The notes below the pieces were generated by a model. It was not told the origin of the DNA. It saw only the letters and a list, made by a program, of their open reading frames with translations, and searched no databases. The position numbers and the translations under genes were made by a program. Positions 61,648 to 64,000 of a stretch of 64,000 bases of DNA are shown here, in pieces. This DNA comes from SB11 sp035906255 (lineage in GTDB: Bacteria; Bacteroidota; Bacteroidia; UBA8524). Position 1 is the stretch's first letter, and each line of letters begins with the position of its first letter. Location of the stretch: NCBI GenBank assembly GCA_035906255.1, contig JAMIFM010000032.1, positions 1-64,000 of the forward strand, read 5' to 3'.

Positions 61648-62962
61648 CTTTATTAAAGTACAGTTTTGTTATATCCCTCTGCTGTTTAATAAAGTTCTGC
61701 AAGGCATCCTGTTTGTTTTTTGCAGGTATAGTGGCAGCAGCAGATTGGGTGGGTTTACGGCGGCCATTAGTTTTAATGCTCAGCCGCTCGTTCATTTCCT
61801 GCTCGTCCACATCAAAGCCCATATCTTTAACCACTATTTTGTAAACCTCGGCCATATCTTTAATGCCCAGGCGCTCGGTATTATCAAACGCAAACACATC
61901 ATCTTCACCAAACGGATAACCATACAAGCGCAAGCGGGGCAATACTTCATCGTTCACCAAATCTTCCACAAACCCCATATCGTCTTTTGTTACCTCGTCC
62001 TGTTCTTTTAGCAGGGCTTCCTGTTTGCCGTATGTGCCGCCTTGCTGGCTGGCATTTTTGTTGCCTGTCAGCAGTATTTCCAACTCTTCGTTTGCCCCTT
62101 TAACTTTTTGAAAGAACACATCAAACGCATCTGTTTGCTTGTTTTCCTTTATGTCAAGTTCGGTATCCTGCGGAAATATACCATAAGCTGCTGTACCCAT
62201 TTCCTGCATCCATTTTTCAATCTCGGCCAATACTTTTTTATCTTGGCTGGCTGTTTTTACTGTACGGATCGGCAGGCCGAACAATTCCTCAAACTCGTCC
62301 CAATTTTGCCACGAGTGTTTTTTAAGAATGTATAGCGGCGCAGCAGCATCGTATAATCCTAAATCTTCCTCGCCATCAATAGAAATTACAAACCCGTTTA
62401 GCGGGGGGTCTGTGTAAATAAAATATTCAAACCCTCGCGGGTCAGGAAATACCGCATTCCACTCAGGCACCACGTGTTCGCGGGGCACCAGTTCCAGTTT
62501 TCTAAACTGTCCGGTTATCGGGTCAGGCTCTTTAAAATATACCAGACTGTGGCCGTGATAAGATGAGCGGACGGCCTGCTTTATCAGCTGCTTAAACCAG
62601 CGTTTGCGCAGCAGGCGTGTCTTTTCCTTATCTTCTTTGCCAGTAGTGGCATTCATTATTTTAAAGGGCTTGTTACTTACCCGTAACACCCTGTTTTTAC
62701 TAATGCCCCTGATAAACCCATCCAGTTCTATATCCCGGTATAACTCAGTAAGCAGTATGCGGCGCGGGTTATAAATGTCCAGTGCCTCTGTGCGTGCGGC
62801 CTTCCATGTTTTTATTTCTTTGTTAAAAAGGCTGCGCTGCTGTTTTATGATGTTTACCATAAAACCTGCCGGGTCTTTTTTAGCAAGTTTCCGCAGGTCA
62901 TCACGCACTACATTTTGCGGCGTTTTTGGCTGTATATTAAATACGCGTTGTATAAGGTTCAT
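61640..62962 (-). CDS. Mu gp29-like portal protein (DUF935)
   Basis: A 440-residue portal protein that forms the head vertex for DNA entry. It matches DUF935: PRRILLTELYRDIELDGFIRG, KRWFKQLIKQAVRSSYHGHSLVYF, then GGTYGKQEALLKEQDEV and MGFVEDLVNDEVLPRLRLYGYPFGEDDVF. Length fits gp29. It overlaps the MuF gene by 8 bases, the portal-MuF order of Mu. Confidence 0.9.
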   Translation of the reverse strand: MNLIQRVFNIQPKTPQNVVRDDLRKLAKKDPAGFMVNIIKQQRSLFNKEIKTWKAARTEALDIYNPRRILLTELYRDIELDGFIRGISKNRVLRVSNKPFKIMNATTGKEDKEKTRLLRKRWFKQLIKQAVRSSYHGHSLVYFKEPDPITGQFRKLELVPREHVVPEWNAVFPDPRGFEYFIYTDPPLNGFVISIDGEEDLGLYDAAAPLYILKKHSWQNWDEFEELFGLPIRTVKTASQDKKVLAEIEKWMQEMGTAAYGIFPQDTELDIKENKQTDAFDVFFQKVKGANEELEILLTGNKNASQQGGTYGKQEALLKEQDEVTKDDMGFVEDLVNDEVLPRLRLYGYPFGEDDVFAFDNTERLGIKDMAEVYKIVVKDMGFDVDEQEMNERLSIKTNGRRKPTQSAAATIPAKNKQDALQNFIKQQRDITKLYFNKDV

Positions 62963-62991
62963 TTATACGCTGTTTAAATAAGGTTTAAATT

Positions 62992-63543
62992 TTACCACCG
63001 TTCGGAAGTTTTAGTGTTGGAGCCGAGGCGGAATGTTCCCTGTGCTCCCACGTCTTCCAGCAGCGGCAAATCAATATTGTTTTGTCCTTTGGCGGCCAGC
63101 TTTAAAATAGCAATGGTGTCATCGTATTGTTTCACCCGCATTTCAGGAATGTTGCGCGGGCTGATATGGCTGTGCAGGTGATAAACAGCGATTTTTACCG
63201 CAAAACTTACAATCAATTTATTACGCGGATCGGCAGCTTGCCAGTCGGCGGTATCGGTTAGGTCATCGCCGGGGCTGTCCACCAATGCTTTGTAAATCGT
63301 ATCAGCAGTGTTATAAATATAATCCCCTACGCTCCATTGCTGGTTTGGAGTAAACCGGTATAGCAGGGTAAATATTTTGGATACATCATAGCGCCCTGCG
63401 AGGTAACTTTTAATTTCCTCAATAGCGGTGTCCTCGGCCATTTTCAACACCGAATTATCCGCCTGGACGAGTATCTGTTTCACCTCGTCTCTAACTACCA
63501 TCCGGTAATCCTTATCCAATAAAAAGGTTATTTCCATCGTCAT
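62992..63543 (-). CDS. Mu gp36-like (DUF1320) protein
   Basis: A 183-residue protein that matches the Mu gp36/DUF1320 type: TFLLDKDYRMVVRDEVKQILV, IEEIKSYLAGRYDVSKIF and NKLIVSFAVKIAVYHLHSHISP. In Mu it lies after the head genes; here it precedes the portal. It probably forms part of the neck or head completion. Confidence 0.8.
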   Translation of the reverse strand: MTMEITFLLDKDYRMVVRDEVKQILVQADNSVLKMAEDTAIEEIKSYLAGRYDVSKIFTLLYRFTPNQQWSVGDYIYNTADTIYKALVDSPGDDLTDTADWQAADPRNKLIVSFAVKIAVYHLHSHISPRNIPEMRVKQYDDTIAILKLAAKGQNNIDLPLLEDVGAQGTFRLGSNTKTSERW

Positions 63544-63748
63544 TGCCCCCTTTGTTTTTTTTAAACTTTTTGATGCGCAGGATAAGCAGGTAAATACTTA
63601 GTGCGGTTCCCACAAGCAAACCCAATTGCTGTAGTATATTTAACGCCTGCGAAAGCGTGGCCAGCCATGCGGCTACATTTACGGCACTTAAGCCAATATC
63701 TGCCAGTACGGATTTGGCCGTTTCCATTTGTTTACCATCCAGTTGCAT
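63512..63748 (-). CDS. Small membrane protein, possible holin
   Basis: A 78-residue protein with one or two hydrophobic helices (LATLSQALNILQQLGLLVGTALSIYLLIL) and a basic C-terminus (RIKKFKKNKGG). The size and helix layout resemble a phage holin. It overlaps the gp36-like gene and the next upstream gene. Confidence 0.55.
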   Translation of the reverse strand: MQLDGKQMETAKSVLADIGLSAVNVAAWLATLSQALNILQQLGLLVGTALSIYLLILRIKKFKKNKGGNDDGNNLFIG

Positions 63749-63959
63749 GTTGTCTTTTACGGATTATAGGTTGAAAATCATTGTCAGGAATGTGCGGGTA
63801 TAGATAATACCATGCGCCTTCATCGGCATCCGGTGAATCATCTGCTGAACGATAACCCGGCTCAATGCCTTTAAGTTGCTCAGTTCCCTCTATCATATCG
63901 GCATCGTTCATTTCATCAAGGTTGTAATACACGTGCCCGTCCAGATATTCGGGAGACAT
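63732..63959 (-). CDS. Hypothetical acidic phage protein
   Basis: A 75-residue acidic protein (MSPEYLDGHVYYNLDEMNDA ... SPDADEGAWYYLYPHIP). Not recognised. Starts at the ATG at 63,957-63,959 and overlaps the holin-like gene by 17 bases. Confidence 0.5.
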   Translation of the reverse strand: MSPEYLDGHVYYNLDEMNDADMIEGTEQLKGIEPGYRSADDSPDADEGAWYYLYPHIPDNDFQPIIRKRQHATGW

Positions 63960-63961
63960 TT

Positions 63962-64000
63962 TTATGATCCTGGTGAATTTGTTTTCTTTATCCCTTGCAT
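63962..64000 (-). CDS. C-terminal end of an upstream phage gene
   Basis: Reading leftward from the edge, one frame ends at a TAA at 63,962-63,964 after KKTNSPGS, 2 bases before the next gene, fitting the tight operon. Only 12 codons are visible, so this is tentative. Confidence 0.3.
   Translation of the reverse strand: MQGIKKTNSPGS

Larger units (their letters stand above)
41777..64000. mobile_element. Mu-like transposable prophage (left part; right end outside the window)
   Basis: The left boundary is inferred from the broken glycosyltransferase gene; a TG dinucleotide typical of Mu-type ends is at 41,777-41,778 (another at 41,773). Contents: S24 repressor, divergent early promoter, HTH protein, DDE transposase, MuB-like ATPase, Gam, Mu-style portal (gp29), MuF (gp30) with gp36- and gpG-like proteins. 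Early genes run on the plus strand to 57,162, structural genes on the minus strand from 57,208 to the window edge. Terminase, major capsid, sheath/tube, baseplate and fibre genes are not in view and must lie further right. Confidence 0.9.

Noticed and set aside
1..64000. tRNA or rRNA genes, including a tRNA attachment site for the prophage
   Set aside because: No cloverleaf or rRNA sequence was recognised, and a Mu-like transposing phage does not need a tRNA site.

Overview
The window comes from a member of the Bacteroidota. Evidence: two secreted proteases with C-terminal type IX secretion (T9SS) sorting domains, a GldB gliding-motility lipoprotein, a LruC-domain protein, DUF5686 and PorT-like outer-membrane proteins, and promoter boxes of the TAnnTTTG type. 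Genus cannot be told from the sequence. No rRNA, tRNA or CRISPR array was seen.

Positions 1 to about 41,775 are ordinary chromosome: lipid and envelope genes (plsY, a GT9 glycosyltransferase, a multi-pass membrane protein, UbiA prenyltransferase, mtgA, rfbA, an RmlD-like reductase), shikimate genes on both strands (aroC, aroA, aroB), housekeeping genes (clpS, miaB, maf, topA, nadE), a sigma/anti-sigma/outer-membrane operon, two paralogous M43 metalloproteases, an M61 peptidase, gldB next to nadE, and a run of small metabolic and lipoprotein genes. Intergenic spaces hold hairpin terminators, several perfect palindromes and one dispersed ~98-bp repeat present as two inverted copies.

From about 41,777 to the right edge lies a transposable Mu-like prophage, cut off by the window. 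It interrupts a GT39/ArnT-type glycosyltransferase gene after about 45 codons. Its left end has repeated short motifs, then two accessory genes (one a lipoprotein), an S24-type repressor, a divergent early promoter with a small HTH protein, a DDE transposase (MuA-like), an AAA ATPase with an HTH (MuB-like), a second ATPase, a Gam-like protein and many small early genes. From 57,208 onward the structural genes lie on the minus strand and converge on the early genes at a shared terminator: a tail/neck protein, a gpG-like morphogenesis protein, tape measure, a MuF head protein with an extra nuclease-like C-terminus, a gp29-type portal and a gp36-like protein.

The standout system is a diversity-generating retroelement (DGR) inside the prophage early region. 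A reverse transcriptase (52,011-53,255; YADD and IGNYLSQ motifs) follows a 75-nt template repeat (TR, 51,822-51,896). Three variable repeats (VR1 44,687-44,761; VR2 45,155-45,229; VR3 51,624-51,698) sit in three small homologous genes on the same strand. Aligned by hand without gaps, TR and the VRs differ at 13, 18 and 13 template adenines, and at only one non-adenine position, the last base, which is the same in all three. That is the signature of adenine-directed mutagenic retrohoming. The targets are small soluble proteins in the early region, two of them about 7 kb from the template, not tail fibres, and no avd gene is visible.
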